Part shown: in pieces, positions 1 to 9,014 of the stretch
Layout of the letters: each line of letters begins with the position of its first letter
How positions within the stretch are numbered: the first letter of the stretch is position 1
NCBI GenBank assembly: GCA_011390335.1
Contig: JAABSO010000019.1
Coordinates: 1 to 64,000 of the forward strand
Source: Desulfotignum sp.
GTDB lineage: Bacteria; Desulfobacterota; Desulfobacteria; Desulfobacterales; Desulfobacteraceae
Length of the DNA: 64,000 nucleotides
Direction of reading: 5' to 3'
The notes under the pieces: generated by a model
Seen by the model: the letters and a program-made list of their open reading frames with translations, nothing else
What the model was told of the DNA's origin: nothing
The model's database searches: none
Position numbers and translations under genes: made by a program

Positions 1-105
1 CTGGAAGAAAAACTCAAAGCCTTGTCAGAAAAACTCAAAGAACAGGGCAAAGAGGACAAAGCCAGATCCCTGGAAAAGGATTTTGGCCGACTCCAGGATT
101 TTTAA
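1..105 (+). CDS. C-terminal end of an unidentified coiled-coil protein (partial)
   Basis: Frame 1 is open from the first base to a TAA at 103-105, giving 34 residues rich in Lys and Glu with a heptad-like Leu spacing (LEEKLKALSEKLKEQGKEDK at the start), ending GRLQDF. This suggests a helical, probably coiled-coil C terminus. The 5' part lies outside the window, so no family can be assigned. It converges with the minus-strand methylase, whose stop codon begins at the very next base. Confidence 0.6.
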   Translation: MEEKLKALSEKLKEQGKEDKARSLEKDFGRLQDF

Positions 106-1281
106 CTAACTGCTTTTTTTCATTCTAAATGTTTCAGGGGTCCATAATCCCTGTGCCACTCTTTTTTGATAATGTTTTTCAGGAATCAGACAATTGGTGT
201 TTTTTCTTATTTGTTCAAGGTTTAAGCGATCTTCTTCCAGTTTTTGAAACCGCTCAATGATGTCCTCTACAGGTCCGATTTCAACACCAATCCATCTTCT
301 TTTCTTTATTTGTGAAACCGCGTATGTTGTACCGGATCCACCAAAAGGATCAAAAACAAGATCCCCTTCTCTGGACGACATCTCTATTATCCTGTCCAAA
401 AGCTTTATGGACAATTCATTTGAGCCGTTTCGCTTTTTATACTTTGCATGCCTTACCGGCGGAATATCCAGCCATACATCACTTATATTGACCCCGTTGG
501 GATTCATCTTGTTTTTATACCCACCATAGTCTTTTAAATCCCCGTGGCAGTGGGGACAAATTCCCATGGGAATCCTGTCAGGCTCAAACGTTTGGGGTTT
601 TTCTCCTTTGCAATAATAAAGCAATGAATAGTGTGACGGATACAACCTTCCCTTAATAGGAAGAGAATATTTAATATCCACTGAAATCCAGTGTCTGAAG
701 GTTAATATGACATTTAAATATTCAGCTATCCGGGAATTCCATTTTGGCAGATTCCAGATAAAAAAGCTGCCGCCCGGCTTTAGAATACGGGCACATTCAA
801 CAATCCATTTTTCACACCAGGACAGATACTGGTCTGCCTTAAGGTCATCATTTATTCCGGAAGGATACAGCTTGTTCAAATTAAATGGCGGATCCGCAAA
901 AACCAGATCCACACTATCATTTTCAATTGTTTCAAGCAGGTCAAGGCAGTCACCTTGAAACAATTTTCCCAGTTCTGTCGTAAAAATCGGTTTTATCTGC
1001 TTTTCGGATTTTTCTTTTTTGGGAAGAGGGGATAAAATTCTGGTGATGTGGTCTGCATGTTCAGCAACCAATGTTTTCAATTCCCTGGTCAGATTACCTG
1101 TCAAAAGCATCAGCTTGATTAAAGAAATATCAGCTTCCTTTAATATGATATCAAGATCGTTTCCTGAAGGGAGTATTCGAGCATCATTATAATATTTAAG
1201 CCGTTTCACTGGAATTTTGGTTTTACGGGCAAACCGGCCCAGGGATTGGTCATCATCTATCTGCAAAGCCTTAAATAACAT
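106..1281 (-). CDS. Beta-class DNA methyltransferase of the BamHI-like system (probable N4-cytosine)
   Basis: 391 residues. Motif IV (ADPPF, near 129-133) precedes motif I (FDPFGGSGTT, 310-319), the order of beta-class amino-methyltransferases that use S-adenosylmethionine. The region from about 240 to 300, with one CPHC pair and an IPPVRHAKYK stretch, probably belongs to target recognition. Residues 10-60 resemble a helix-turn-helix. The partner endonuclease resembles BamHI, whose cognate enzyme makes N4-methylcytosine, so the same product is inferred here; N6-adenine cannot be excluded. The ATG at 1281 follows a GAAGGA-like ribosome site. It is divergent from the controller/endonuclease genes and AT-rich compared with flanking genes, which suggests a transferred island. 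Confidence 0.9.
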   Translation of the reverse strand: MLFKALQIDDDQSLGRFARKTKIPVKRLKYYNDARILPSGNDLDIILKEADISLIKLMLLTGNLTRELKTLVAEHADHITRILSPLPKKEKSEKQIKPIFTTELGKLFQGDCLDLLETIENDSVDLVFADPPFNLNKLYPSGINDDLKADQYLSWCEKWIVECARILKPGGSFFIWNLPKWNSRIAEYLNVILTFRHWISVDIKYSLPIKGRLYPSHYSLLYYCKGEKPQTFEPDRIPMGICPHCHGDLKDYGGYKNKMNPNGVNISDVWLDIPPVRHAKYKKRNGSNELSIKLLDRIIEMSSREGDLVFDPFGGSGTTYAVSQIKKRRWIGVEIGPVEDIIERFQKLEEDRLNLEQIRKNTNCLIPEKHYQKRVAQGLWTPETFRMKKSS

Positions 1282-1363
1282 TTCTATCCTTCATTTTCTG
1301 ATTCAAAAAAGTCATTTGAATTTATTATCATACAAATCAAGCCTGATCAAATGCTTTTTTGCG

Positions 1364-1409
1364 GACTATAGTCTGTAGAATCACAAGATCAAACTATGTA
1401 TTGTAGTTT
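1364..1409 (+). promoter_or_regulatory. Putative C-protein operator (two inverted repeats)
   Basis: Two dyads sit side by side in the divergent gap: the perfect palindrome GACTATAGTC at 1364-1373 and AAACTA-N7-TAGTTT at 1391-1409. Paired GACT/AGTC-type dyads just upstream of the controller gene are the hallmark of C-boxes in C-protein-regulated restriction-modification systems. The second dyad ends 23 bases before the controller start. Binding by the 1433-1672 product is inferred from position and pattern. Confidence 0.65.
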
Positions 1410-1432
1410 CAGCAAATTAGGAGATTCATCTT

Positions 1433-1672
1433 TTGAGGATAGAAAAAATATTCGGCCAGGTACTTCGAAAACACAGGGCCATTAATAAACTGTCCCAAGA
1501 AAAATTGTCACAGGAATGCGGACTGGACCGCAGCTATATATCACTTCTGGAAAGGGGATTGCGACAACCTAGCCTGACAACCATTCTGTTGCTTTCCAAA
1601 ACACTGAACACCAGTGCTGCCGACTTTATCCACGACGTAGAGGAACTTTTACATGAAAATATTGAAAACTGA
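1433..1672 (+). CDS. XRE-family controller (C) protein of the restriction-modification system
   Basis: 79 residues, nearly all one helix-turn-helix domain (about 8-65) with LSQEKLSQECGLDRSYISLL at 20-39, typical of C proteins that delay and then boost endonuclease expression. The start is TTG at 1433, with AGGAG at 1419-1423 nine bases upstream; no in-frame ATG would keep the whole domain. The 3' end overlaps the endonuclease gene by 20 bases, implying translational coupling. The inverted repeats at 1364-1409 are its likely binding sites, giving autoregulation and control of the downstream genes and perhaps of the divergent methylase. Confidence 0.88.
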   Translation: MRIEKIFGQVLRKHRAINKLSQEKLSQECGLDRSYISLLERGLRQPSLTTILLLSKTLNTSAADFIHDVEELLHENIEN

Positions 1673-2249
1673 ATTCCTCATACAAAAGGGTCCTTTCTCC
1701 AGGTCGGATACATTTAAAACCATACTGACTGAAGTACAAGAGGCCATAACAACCATCACATGGCCTGTAAACAGTAAAAAATTCACCCTGTATCCTGTTA
1801 AACAGGCAAATGGCGTGGTTCCCATAAAAAAGAATTTTATTGCAGCCCTTGAAAATAATGGATGGAAAGGTGAATACCGCATGAAAATTGCCTCTCGTCT
1901 GAGACCGGGCCCGGTTGATTCTGTAAAATTTCTGCCTGATAATAAATTTTTTGCGGTGGAATGGGAAACCGGCAATATTTCTTCAAGCCACAGGGCATTG
2001 AATAAGATGGCTGTGGGCCTGCTTGACAATGTAATTGAAGGCGGCATTTTGATACTGCCATCCCGGGATATGTACAAATACCTGACAGACAGAATCGGCA
2101 ATTTCGCTGAAATTGAGCCATATTTTCCTGTATGGAAAAATCTTGCCATATCTGAAGGTGTGCTTGCAATCATTGAGATAGAACATGATGCCACATCGAT
2201 GGATGTTTTACCCATTACGAAAGGTACCGATGGCAGAGCCCGCCGATAA
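1653..2249 (+). CDS. Type II restriction endonuclease, BamHI-like
   Basis: 198 residues, close to BamHI in length and in recalled motifs: GVVPIK (54-59), GPVDSVK (86-92), VEWETGNISSSHR (102-114), YLTDR (143-147) and NFAEIEPYF (150-158). The catalytic set corresponds to D89, E103 and E105 (BamHI D94, E111, E113). Positions matching BamHI base contacts N116, S118, R122, D154 and R155 appear as N108, S110, R114, D146 and R147, so GGATCC is the predicted target. The start ATG lies inside the end of the controller gene, and its own end overlaps the second methylase by 20 bases. GGATCC occurs within this window (for example 334, 890, 3671), so the host genome must be protected or the enzyme inactive. 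Confidence 0.88.
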   Translation: MKILKTEFLIQKGPFSRSDTFKTILTEVQEAITTITWPVNSKKFTLYPVKQANGVVPIKKNFIAALENNGWKGEYRMKIASRLRPGPVDSVKFLPDNKFFAVEWETGNISSSHRALNKMAVGLLDNVIEGGILILPSRDMYKYLTDRIGNFAEIEPYFPVWKNLAISEGVLAIIEIEHDATSMDVLPITKGTDGRARR

Positions 2250-3564
2250 TTCAAATTGTGCAATAGAAAATGCCCGCAATATCTTACAAAAAGGGATGTA
2301 TCATAAACTTTTTTCTCCCGGACTTGAGATATCTCCCGGCTTAAATGAGGTATATGAGCTTGCACTTGCATATTATGAAAGCAAAATTCTTATAAAAAAG
2401 GAGCTCATAAAGAACAGCGCCTATTTTGTAAAAGTGGACGGCGAATTCACCAATCATTATTTCATCTGCACTGGAGATCCAGTCAAAATTCCTGATTATT
2501 CGTCTTCCCGCTTAAAATCATTTTTTATTAATAACCAGTTCAGAACAGGGTACGCCACACACGGGCTTTTCCCATACCGGGGGAAATTTCACCCGCAGAT
2601 GATAAAGGCCATAATTAATATCATGGGAATCAAGCAAGGGGACACCATTCTTGATCCCATGATGGGATCAGGGACAGTGCCTGTTGAAGCTGCTTTAATG
2701 GGTATTAATGCAATCGGGATTGATGCCAGTCCGTTTTGTAAATTCATGGCCCAGGCTAAATGTGATGCTTTGAAGATAGACCCTGCTTCTCTGGATATAT
2801 TTACCAGCAGGCATGAAAATCTGTTTTCTGATTTCAATACCTGTTTTGAAAAAATCTCCCAACAAAAAAAACTTTTTTTAAAAAACACCCCCTTGCTGAA
2901 TCCGGCTGAAAATGAAAAAATTTTCAATTTGATCTTTCTGGCTTTCCTTGACAGCGGTGGTTATGCAAGGAGAAGCCAAAAAAAATCACATGCTGAATAT
3001 TTTACATCTATTCTGGAACGTTATACTGCTGCAGTAAATAAAATCAGCCATGTTTTGAAGCAATTGAATATTTTCCCGGCCCAAACAGATCTATATCAAG
3101 GTGATGCCAGAAATCTGGATATTGAAACCAGTAGCCTGGATGGTATCATATTTTCTCCGCCTTATAGTTTTGCCATTGATTATCTGAAGAATGATGTTTC
3201 TCAACTAAAATATTTTGACACTGAAAGTTCTCACCTGGGTGAACAAATGATAGGACTGCGTGGTAAAAATCTCAAAAAAAAATATGTCATGTATCTGGAA
3301 GATATGGAAAAAGTGCTTTCCGAATGTTCCCGTGTACTTAAAAAAGACCGGATGTGTACCATCATAATCGGCACCAACGACAGCCAGTTGAGCAAAGCGT
3401 TGAATATCCGAAAAGAAGCTGTTACGGGATTGCATAAGATAGTGATGGATATCGGAAAATCAAAAGGATTGCTGCCTGTCCGGTCTCTGCCAAGGCAAAT
3501 TATCGGAATGGCCAATACCATGCGCCAGGAATATATTGTCATTCTCCAGAAACAAAATGATTAA
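2230..3564 (+). CDS. Second DNA methyltransferase of the island (SPPY type)
   Basis: 444 residues. Motif I-like LDPMMGSGTV (141-150) precedes the catalytic motif SPPY (309-312), so motif order differs from the beta-class enzyme at 106-1281. SPPY is most often found in N4-cytosine methylases; the architecture also recalls UPF0020/TRM11-like methylases. I chose ATG 2230 because AAAGGT lies just upstream and it gives a 20-base overlap with the endonuclease stop, copying the controller/endonuclease overlap; an in-frame ATG at 2185 is possible. A palindromic BamHI-type site should need only one methylase, so this gene's job is unclear: a second mark on the same site, a different specificity, or a non-DNA substrate. 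Confidence 0.85.
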   Translation: MAEPADNSNCAIENARNILQKGMYHKLFSPGLEISPGLNEVYELALAYYESKILIKKELIKNSAYFVKVDGEFTNHYFICTGDPVKIPDYSSSRLKSFFINNQFRTGYATHGLFPYRGKFHPQMIKAIINIMGIKQGDTILDPMMGSGTVPVEAALMGINAIGIDASPFCKFMAQAKCDALKIDPASLDIFTSRHENLFSDFNTCFEKISQQKKLFLKNTPLLNPAENEKIFNLIFLAFLDSGGYARRSQKKSHAEYFTSILERYTAAVNKISHVLKQLNIFPAQTDLYQGDARNLDIETSSLDGIIFSPPYSFAIDYLKNDVSQLKYFDTESSHLGEQMIGLRGKNLKKKYVMYLEDMEKVLSECSRVLKKDRMCTIIIGTNDSQLSKALNIRKEAVTGLHKIVMDIGKSKGLLPVRSLPRQIIGMANTMRQEYIVILQKQND

Positions 3565-3615
3565 CCGTTTGATATGACTTTCATTTTCAGCGGGTCATGA
3601 CCGATTCTAAAATTT

Positions 3616-4644
3616 TTATATCCTTGGCCAGGTATCAGCCACCTTGTAGCCTTCAGGCCATGGGTCATGGGGATCCAGCATGTGCTGGTGGGTGCCGGTG
3701 ATCCAGGCCCGGCCCGTGATGGAAGGGATGATGGCATCAACCGCCCCGACTGATGTGGTCTGCTCCAGGCGGCAGAAAAACCGGGACCCGATGATGGACT
3801 CGCCGATGTATTTATCCCCGGGCTTGAGGAGACTTTTGGCGGCCAGCACGGCCATGCGGGCACTGCATCCGGTGCCGGTGGGGGACCGGTCCAGCTTGCC
3901 GGGCTGAATGGCCACGGTATTTTTCCCCACCCATATCCCGTTTTCCTTTTTCAGGGGTGCGGCCAGTTGGCAGAAGGAAACATGGGTCCAGTCCGGATTT
4001 TGCGGATGCACAAACCCCAGCTGCTCATTGGCGGCATTGGTGATGCGGATGCCGGTTTCCACAAGCTCCCGGGCCTCATCCGGCACCACTTCAAATCCCA
4101 GCGCCTTTGCATCCACGATCACAAAGGAATCTCCGCCATAGGCTGTATCAACGGTTAATGTTCCCAGGCCCGGCACTTCCAGAGGCACTGCCAGCTGGTG
4201 GACAAAAGAGGGAACATTATAGATGGTCATGGCCTTGACCCGGCCGTTTTCGCAGGCAGCCCTTGCCTGGATCAGCCCGCCCGGGGCCTCCAGGGTGAGT
4301 TCGGTTTCCGGTTCCTGCATGGGCAGAATCCCGGCTTCCAGCAGCACCGTGGCAACGCATATGGAATTGGACCCGGACATGGGCGGGGTATCTTCCGGCT
4401 CCATGATGATAAACCCCATCCGGGCATCAGGGTGCCTTGGGGGAACCAGCAGGTTCACATGGCGGAACACCCCGCCTCTGGGTTCATTGAGCATGAAGTT
4501 CCGCAGGGTCTGGTCCTTTGCAATCCACCGGGACTGGTCCCACAGGGTATCCCCCGGCGGCGGGGCCACCCCCCCAACGATCACGTCCCCAACTTCCCCT
4601 TCGGCATGGCAACTGACTGTATGAATGATATTTTTGCTTCTCAT
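3616..4644 (-). CDS. Proline racemase / hydroxyproline epimerase-dehydratase family enzyme
   Basis: 342 residues with the family framework: [11 protein letters not shown] around 89-99 and [12 protein letters not shown] around 252-263. In proline racemases these positions carry the catalytic Cys pair (MCGH and SPCGTG); here they are Ser90 and Thr256, and the His after the first motif is also Ser. A Cys occurs four residues later (C260). Simple proline racemization is therefore doubtful; a hydroxyproline dehydratase-like or related reaction is more likely, substrate unknown. Start ATG 4644 is preferred over 4701 because GGAG lies nine bases before it and it gives the usual family N terminus. 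A DMT transporter gene lies upstream on the same strand. Confidence 0.85.
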   Translation of the reverse strand: MRSKNIIHTVSCHAEGEVGDVIVGGVAPPPGDTLWDQSRWIAKDQTLRNFMLNEPRGGVFRHVNLLVPPRHPDARMGFIIMEPEDTPPMSGSNSICVATVLLEAGILPMQEPETELTLEAPGGLIQARAACENGRVKAMTIYNVPSFVHQLAVPLEVPGLGTLTVDTAYGGDSFVIVDAKALGFEVVPDEARELVETGIRITNAANEQLGFVHPQNPDWTHVSFCQLAAPLKKENGIWVGKNTVAIQPGKLDRSPTGTGCSARMAVLAAKSLLKPGDKYIGESIIGSRFFCRLEQTTSVGAVDAIIPSITGRAWITGTHQHMLDPHDPWPEGYKVADTWPRI

Positions 4645-4835
4645 GAATATTGTCTCCTGTTTCTCCTGATCAAGTGTTCCCAGACCATATGGTATGGACA
4701 TGGCAGGAACTTTCTGGCGGCGGATTCAGGCCGGACCGTCAGATTCATCAATCTCGGGCCGGAAGCAGGCCACCGCCAGGAGAGGGATATTCCCCGGTTT
4801 TTGGGTATATTTTTGCATAGAAGTTTCCCAGCTGC

Positions 4836-5279
4836 TCAGAATTTTCTGATCAGCACCACCCCTGCCGTGACCAGGGCGATACCCAGGATCCGGGGCCAGG
4901 AGATGGCCTGCACCGGTACCCCCAGCAGACCAAAATGGTCCAGGGCCACGGCCATGATCAGCTGACCCGCCACCACCAGACTGAAGGTCAGGGTCGCCCC
5001 CAGCCGGGGGGTGAGCACAATCACCGCAGTGACATAAAACGCCCCGAGCAAACCGGCCAGCCACACCCACCATTCGATCCCGGCAGCATGGCGCAATGCT
5101 GTAAAATCCATGCGCAGGGCAAAACCGTAAACCAGCAGCCCCATGGTGCCCACAAAAAAAGAAATCAGGGCCGCATACACCGGGTCCCCGATTGCCCGGC
5201 CCATTTTTCCATTGAATCCGGCCTGGACAGGGGCCATCATGCCGGCCACCAGGGCGGTGAGCAGCCATATCACTTTCAT
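4836..5279 (-). CDS. DMT-superfamily membrane protein, YdcZ/DUF606-like
   Basis: 147 residues and very hydrophobic, with about five membrane helices (near 3-20, 35-53, 68-90, 95-115 and 125-145). The short one-domain length, AALISFFVGTMGLLVYG stretch and PRLGATLTFSLVVAGQ loop match the YdcZ (DUF606) branch of the drug/metabolite transporters, which act as dimers. The ligand is unknown. AAGGAAG precedes the ATG. It lies 12 bases after yjbQ and 191 bases before the racemase-family gene on the same strand, so a link to the racemase substrate is possible but unproven. Confidence 0.85.
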   Translation of the reverse strand: MKVIWLLTALVAGMMAPVQAGFNGKMGRAIGDPVYAALISFFVGTMGLLVYGFALRMDFTALRHAAGIEWWVWLAGLLGAFYVTAVIVLTPRLGATLTFSLVVAGQLIMAVALDHFGLLGVPVQAISWPRILGIALVTAGVVLIRKF

Positions 5280-5291
5280 ACCGGCTTCCTT

Positions 5292-5687
5292 TTATTTATC
5301 CGCCAGAATGGTGACATTCACTTTCCGGTTCCTGGGGCCGTCAAATTCACAGAAAAAAATGGATTGCCAGGTACCCAGAACCAGAGACCCGTTTTCCAGG
5401 GCCACCATCTCCGACGGCCCGAACAGGCTGACCTTTATATGGGCGGCAGAATTGCCTTCCATGTGCCTGTAACGGTCATCCCAGGGAACGATGTTGTTGA
5501 TGGTGTTCAGGATATCAATTGGTACGGCAGGATCGGCATTTTCATTGATGGTCACCGCTCCTGTGGTATGCAGGGAGCAGACATGCACCAGGCCGTTCTG
5601 TATGCCTGAGGATGTCACCGCCTGCCGCACCTGATCAGTAATATCCTTCATCTGGGTTCTGCTGCCGGTTTTGACGGAAATAATCAT
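5292..5687 (-). CDS. yjbQ: YjbQ/UPF0047 family protein
   Basis: 131 residues. The segment VHVCSLHTTGAVTINENAD (34-52) and HIKVSLFGPSEM are signatures of the YjbQ family, small trimeric beta proteins with conserved His residues that may bind metal. Weak thiamine-phosphate-synthase activity has been described for members, but the physiological role is unsettled. GGAG is well placed before the ATG at 5687. The gene sits 29 bases after transketolase, a thiamine-diphosphate enzyme, and 12 bases before the transporter gene, suggesting co-transcription. Confidence 0.92.
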   Translation of the reverse strand: MIISVKTGSRTQMKDITDQVRQAVTSSGIQNGLVHVCSLHTTGAVTINENADPAVPIDILNTINNIVPWDDRYRHMEGNSAAHIKVSLFGPSEMVALENGSLVLGTWQSIFFCEFDGPRNRKVNVTILADK

Positions 5688-5716
5688 GCCATATCTCCTT
5701 TTTTAAAAAGAGGATG

Positions 5717-7726
5717 TCACCTTTTAATCAGGGCCTTTGCCTGCTTCACCACATTTTCAACGCTATATCCCAGTTTTTCCAGTACCACCCCGCCCGGCGC
5801 CGAGGCTCCGAACCGTTCGATGCTTATCACGGCCCCGTCAGGCCCCACATATTTTTCCCATCCCATGGCAATGCCGGCCTCCACAGCCAGACGCCGGGTA
5901 ACACCTGACGGCAGGATGCGCTCCCTGTAGGATGCCGGCGCTTTTTCAAACCATTCCCAGGAGGGCATGGACACCACAGAGGTTTTTATGCTGTGGTCCG
6001 TTTCCAGGATTTGTGCCGCCCCAAGGCTGATATGCACCTCGGAACCGGTGGCAATGATGATCATATCTGCCTGATCACCCCTGTCTAAGATGGTATATGC
6101 CCCGTAATGAAATTCCCCGTCCCGCAGGGCGGTGTCCAGGATGGGCAGCTTCTGCCGGCTTAAAATCAGGGCCGTCGGGGAATCCATTGTGGACAGGGCC
6201 TGCTTCCATGCCAGGGCGGTCTCATTGGCATCTGCCGGCCGCACCACATTGAGCCCGGGAATGGCCCGCAGGGCTGCCAGATGCTCCACCGGCTGATGGG
6301 TGGGGCCATCTTCTCCCACAGCCACGCTGTCATGGGTGAACACATAGACCAGAGGCAGTTTCATCAAAGAAGCCAGCCGGATGGCCGGCCGCATGTAATC
6401 GGAAAATACAAGAAAGGTGCCGCCATAGGGCCGGACACCGGAATGCAGGTACATGCCGGACATGACCGCACCCATGGCATGCTCCCTCACACCAAACCGG
6501 ATATTTCGCCCGTCAAAGGCGTTTTTCTGAAACTCGGTGGAACAGTTAAGATAGGTCTTGTTGGAAGGTGCCAGGTCGGCGGATCCGCCCATGAGCACGG
6601 GCAGGTTCGGGGCAATGGCGTTAAGCACCTTGCCCGAAGCGGCCCGGGTTGCCACCGGGCCGTCATCCACAGAAAATACCGGGACATCCTTGTCCCATCC
6701 CTGGGTGAGAAATCCGCTCACTGCATCCACAAACAGGGCTGCTTCTCCGGGATAGGTGTCTTTGTAGGCAATGAAGGTTTCCTGCCAGGCATCTTCCAGT
6801 TTCCGTCCTGCTGCCACCGCGGTTCCGGCCGCTTCCAGCACCCTGTCCGGCACATGAAAGGTTTTGTCCTCGGGCAGGCCGTAGAATTTTTTCACCAGCC
6901 TGATCTCCTCATCCCCCAGGGGCGCACCATGGGCATCGGCCGTGTCCTGTTTATTGGGGCTGCCATAGGCGATATGGGTCCTGATCTTGATCAGAGACGG
7001 ACGGCCGGTTTCATCTTTTCCCGCCTGGATGGCGCTTTGAATGGCATTCAGATCATTGCCGTCCCCCACCTCCTGCACATGCCAGTTCATGGCGGCAAAC
7101 TTGTCACCTATGTTTTCGGTGAACGCGATATCTGTCGCCCCCTCGATGGTGATGTGGTTGTCATCATAAATCAGGATCAGCCGGCCCAGACCCAGATGTC
7201 CGGCCATGGAAGCAGCTTCCATGGAAACCCCTTCCATGAGATCACCGTCCCCGCACATGCAGTAAGTGTAATGGTCGATCAGGGGTTTGTCCGCCTGGTT
7301 GAACCGGGCCGCCAGGTGGCGTTCGGCAATGGCCATGCCCACGGCATTGGCAATGCCCTGACCCAGGGGTCCGGTGGTGGTTTCCACCCCCGGGGTATCC
7401 CCGTATTCCGGATGTCCCGGGGTTCTGGAACCCCATTGCCGAAAATTTTTCAGATCCTCCAGATCCAGCCCGTACCCGAACAGGTACAAAAGGCTGTAAA
7501 GCAGGGAAGATACGTGTCCCCCGGACAAAACAAACCGGTCCCGATCAATCCATGCCGGGTTTTTGGGGTTGTGTTTCAAAAAACGTTTGAACAGCACATA
7601 GGCGGTGGGCGCCAGGCCCATGGGCGCACCGGGATGGCCGGAATTGGCTTTCTGCACCGCATCCATGCAAAGGGTTCTGATGGTATTGATGGTCAATTGG
7701 TCGAGATTTTCTGTGGCATCTGCCAT
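5717..7726 (-). CDS. tkt: Transketolase
   Basis: 669 residues, full family length. The thiamine-diphosphate motif [20 protein letters not shown] lies near 157, NDLN-type and [13 protein letters not shown] segments follow, and the C-terminal third holds the usual [18 protein letters not shown] and transketolase-C domain. It transfers two-carbon ketol units between sugar phosphates in the non-oxidative pentose phosphate pathway, in the cytoplasm. ATG 7726 follows AGGAG. The upstream radical SAM gene ends 30 bases before it and yjbQ starts 29 bases after it, so the five minus-strand genes 8626-3616 may form one or two transcripts. Confidence 0.97.
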   Translation of the reverse strand: MADATENLDQLTINTIRTLCMDAVQKANSGHPGAPMGLAPTAYVLFKRFLKHNPKNPAWIDRDRFVLSGGHVSSLLYSLLYLFGYGLDLEDLKNFRQWGSRTPGHPEYGDTPGVETTTGPLGQGIANAVGMAIAERHLAARFNQADKPLIDHYTYCMCGDGDLMEGVSMEAASMAGHLGLGRLILIYDDNHITIEGATDIAFTENIGDKFAAMNWHVQEVGDGNDLNAIQSAIQAGKDETGRPSLIKIRTHIAYGSPNKQDTADAHGAPLGDEEIRLVKKFYGLPEDKTFHVPDRVLEAAGTAVAAGRKLEDAWQETFIAYKDTYPGEAALFVDAVSGFLTQGWDKDVPVFSVDDGPVATRAASGKVLNAIAPNLPVLMGGSADLAPSNKTYLNCSTEFQKNAFDGRNIRFGVREHAMGAVMSGMYLHSGVRPYGGTFLVFSDYMRPAIRLASLMKLPLVYVFTHDSVAVGEDGPTHQPVEHLAALRAIPGLNVVRPADANETALAWKQALSTMDSPTALILSRQKLPILDTALRDGEFHYGAYTILDRGDQADMIIIATGSEVHISLGAAQILETDHSIKTSVVSMPSWEWFEKAPASYRERILPSGVTRRLAVEAGIAMGWEKYVGPDGAVISIERFGASAPGGVVLEKLGYSVENVVKQAKALIKR

Positions 7727-7756
7727 GGTATGTTTCTCCTGTTAGTGGCCCGGGTG

Positions 7757-8626
7757 TTACAAGGCTCTCATAAATTCGGGTTTGAGTTTTATTTTTCCGC
7801 TCAGGGCCCGGGCGATCTGTTCCAGGGTTTTTTCCTTGTCCCGGGGAATCCTGGCCCTGATGGGCAGATAATTGGAAGCATGATTGGCATGGAACAGTCC
7901 GTTCGACAGATGGGTGGAGGCGATCATCTGCCCCAGTTCCGCCAGCATTTCCTCCGGGGAGGGTAACTGGAACCGGCCGGCCTGGTGATCCGCATGCAAC
8001 TCCGTACCGGGAATCAGCATCAGGCTCAAGGCCCCCACATAATCCGGATCAATTTCAGACAGGACCCGGCCGGTTTCCTGTGCATGGACCAGGGAACGCT
8101 CTTTGCCTGCCAGGCCCACCAGCACGGTGACAGACAGCTTGATGCCCGCCTGTTTCACCCGCCGGCCCATGCTGGTCATCTTGTCTGCTGTGGCGCCTTT
8201 GCAGATATCGGCCAGCACCTGGTCGTCACCGGATTCCAGGCCCATGTAGGCGATGCCCACCCCCAAGTCGTGAAGCTCGGCCAGTTCCTCATCAGTCTTC
8301 ATGCCGATGCCTTTGGTATTGGCATACACTCCCACCCGTTCCACCCAGGGAAGCCGGTCTTTGATCCTTTCCAGAATGGGCACAAGCCGCTTCATGGGCA
8401 CGATCATGGCATCCCCGTCACAGATGAACAGCCGCTTTTGCCGGGGAAAATGCTCTCTGGCATATTCAATGTCCTGGAAAATGATGTCGTCTTTTTTGAT
8501 GGTAAACCGCTTGTCCCGGAAACTACCACAGAAGGTACACTTGTTGTGGGAGCATCCCAGGGTCACCTGGAGCAGGATGCTGTCGGCCTCACTGGGGGGC
8601 CGTATGATCATTCCGTCATAATGCAT
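7757..8626 (-). CDS. Radical SAM protein with CX4CX2C cluster motif
   Basis: 289 residues. The iron-sulfur motif is GCSHNKCTFCG, with Cys at 25, 30 and 33: four residues between the first two cysteines instead of the canonical three. YMGLESGDDQVL and VLVGLAGKERS are typical of B12-free, YgiQ/HemN-like radical SAM barrels. The reaction is unknown. I take ATG 8626, six bases after AGGAA, rather than ATG 8632, which directly abuts that ribosome site. It lies 30 bases upstream of tkt on the same strand. Confidence 0.9.
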   Translation of the reverse strand: MHYDGMIIRPPSEADSILLQVTLGCSHNKCTFCGSFRDKRFTIKKDDIIFQDIEYAREHFPRQKRLFICDGDAMIVPMKRLVPILERIKDRLPWVERVGVYANTKGIGMKTDEELAELHDLGVGIAYMGLESGDDQVLADICKGATADKMTSMGRRVKQAGIKLSVTVLVGLAGKERSLVHAQETGRVLSEIDPDYVGALSLMLIPGTELHADHQAGRFQLPSPEEMLAELGQMIASTHLSNGLFHANHASNYLPIRARIPRDKEKTLEQIARALSGKIKLKPEFMRAL

Positions 8627-9014
8627 AGTCATTTCCTGTTAAAATTCCAAAGGAATCTTTTAACAGGTATTGCCAAAAATTTCAACAGGATGAAAATTAC
8701 CTGTCATGTATGAACGGGTTGGATGATTTTGCTGGTTTTGCCGGAATACCTGCAAGGCTGGTTGCCCCTTTGGCCACCTCTGCCGCGTTTTTCGGGGATC
8801 TGATTTGGTTATCATTTCTTGATTTTGCTTTACAGTTGAATGACCCGCCAAAAGGTGTTATGACAGTCTATAGTTGACTTGATCCGGCATCTGAATTCGA
8901 TATTATTCAAATTGATTTAAAGTACCAAAGGAAATTCAATGCTGAATACCACTCACTATCTTGCCGCAGGCAAGATATGATTATAGTGAGGAGCACAAAA
9001 ACTCCGGACACCTT
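8627..9014. other. Divergent intergenic region, 388 bases
   Basis: This separates the radical SAM gene (minus) from the histidine kinase gene (plus), so it must hold two promoters. A TTGACT at 8874-8879 followed by a GATATT at 8899-8904 (19-base gap) is a weak candidate for the kinase operon. ACAGGTA (8663-8669) and TACCTGT (8698-8704) form a widely spaced inverted repeat. I see no convincing gene, terminator or RNA element. Confidence 0.4.

Noticed and set aside
6281..7966. Long 561-codon plus-strand frame opposite transketolase
   Set aside because: It is antisense to a certain enzyme gene, has no family features and arises from GC-rich codon use.
8858..8876. Match to the C-box core (ACTATAG-CTGT) in front of the kinase operon
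   Set aside because: About 11 of 12 bases match on the minus strand, but only one half-site is present and the locus has no link to the restriction island; chance is likely.
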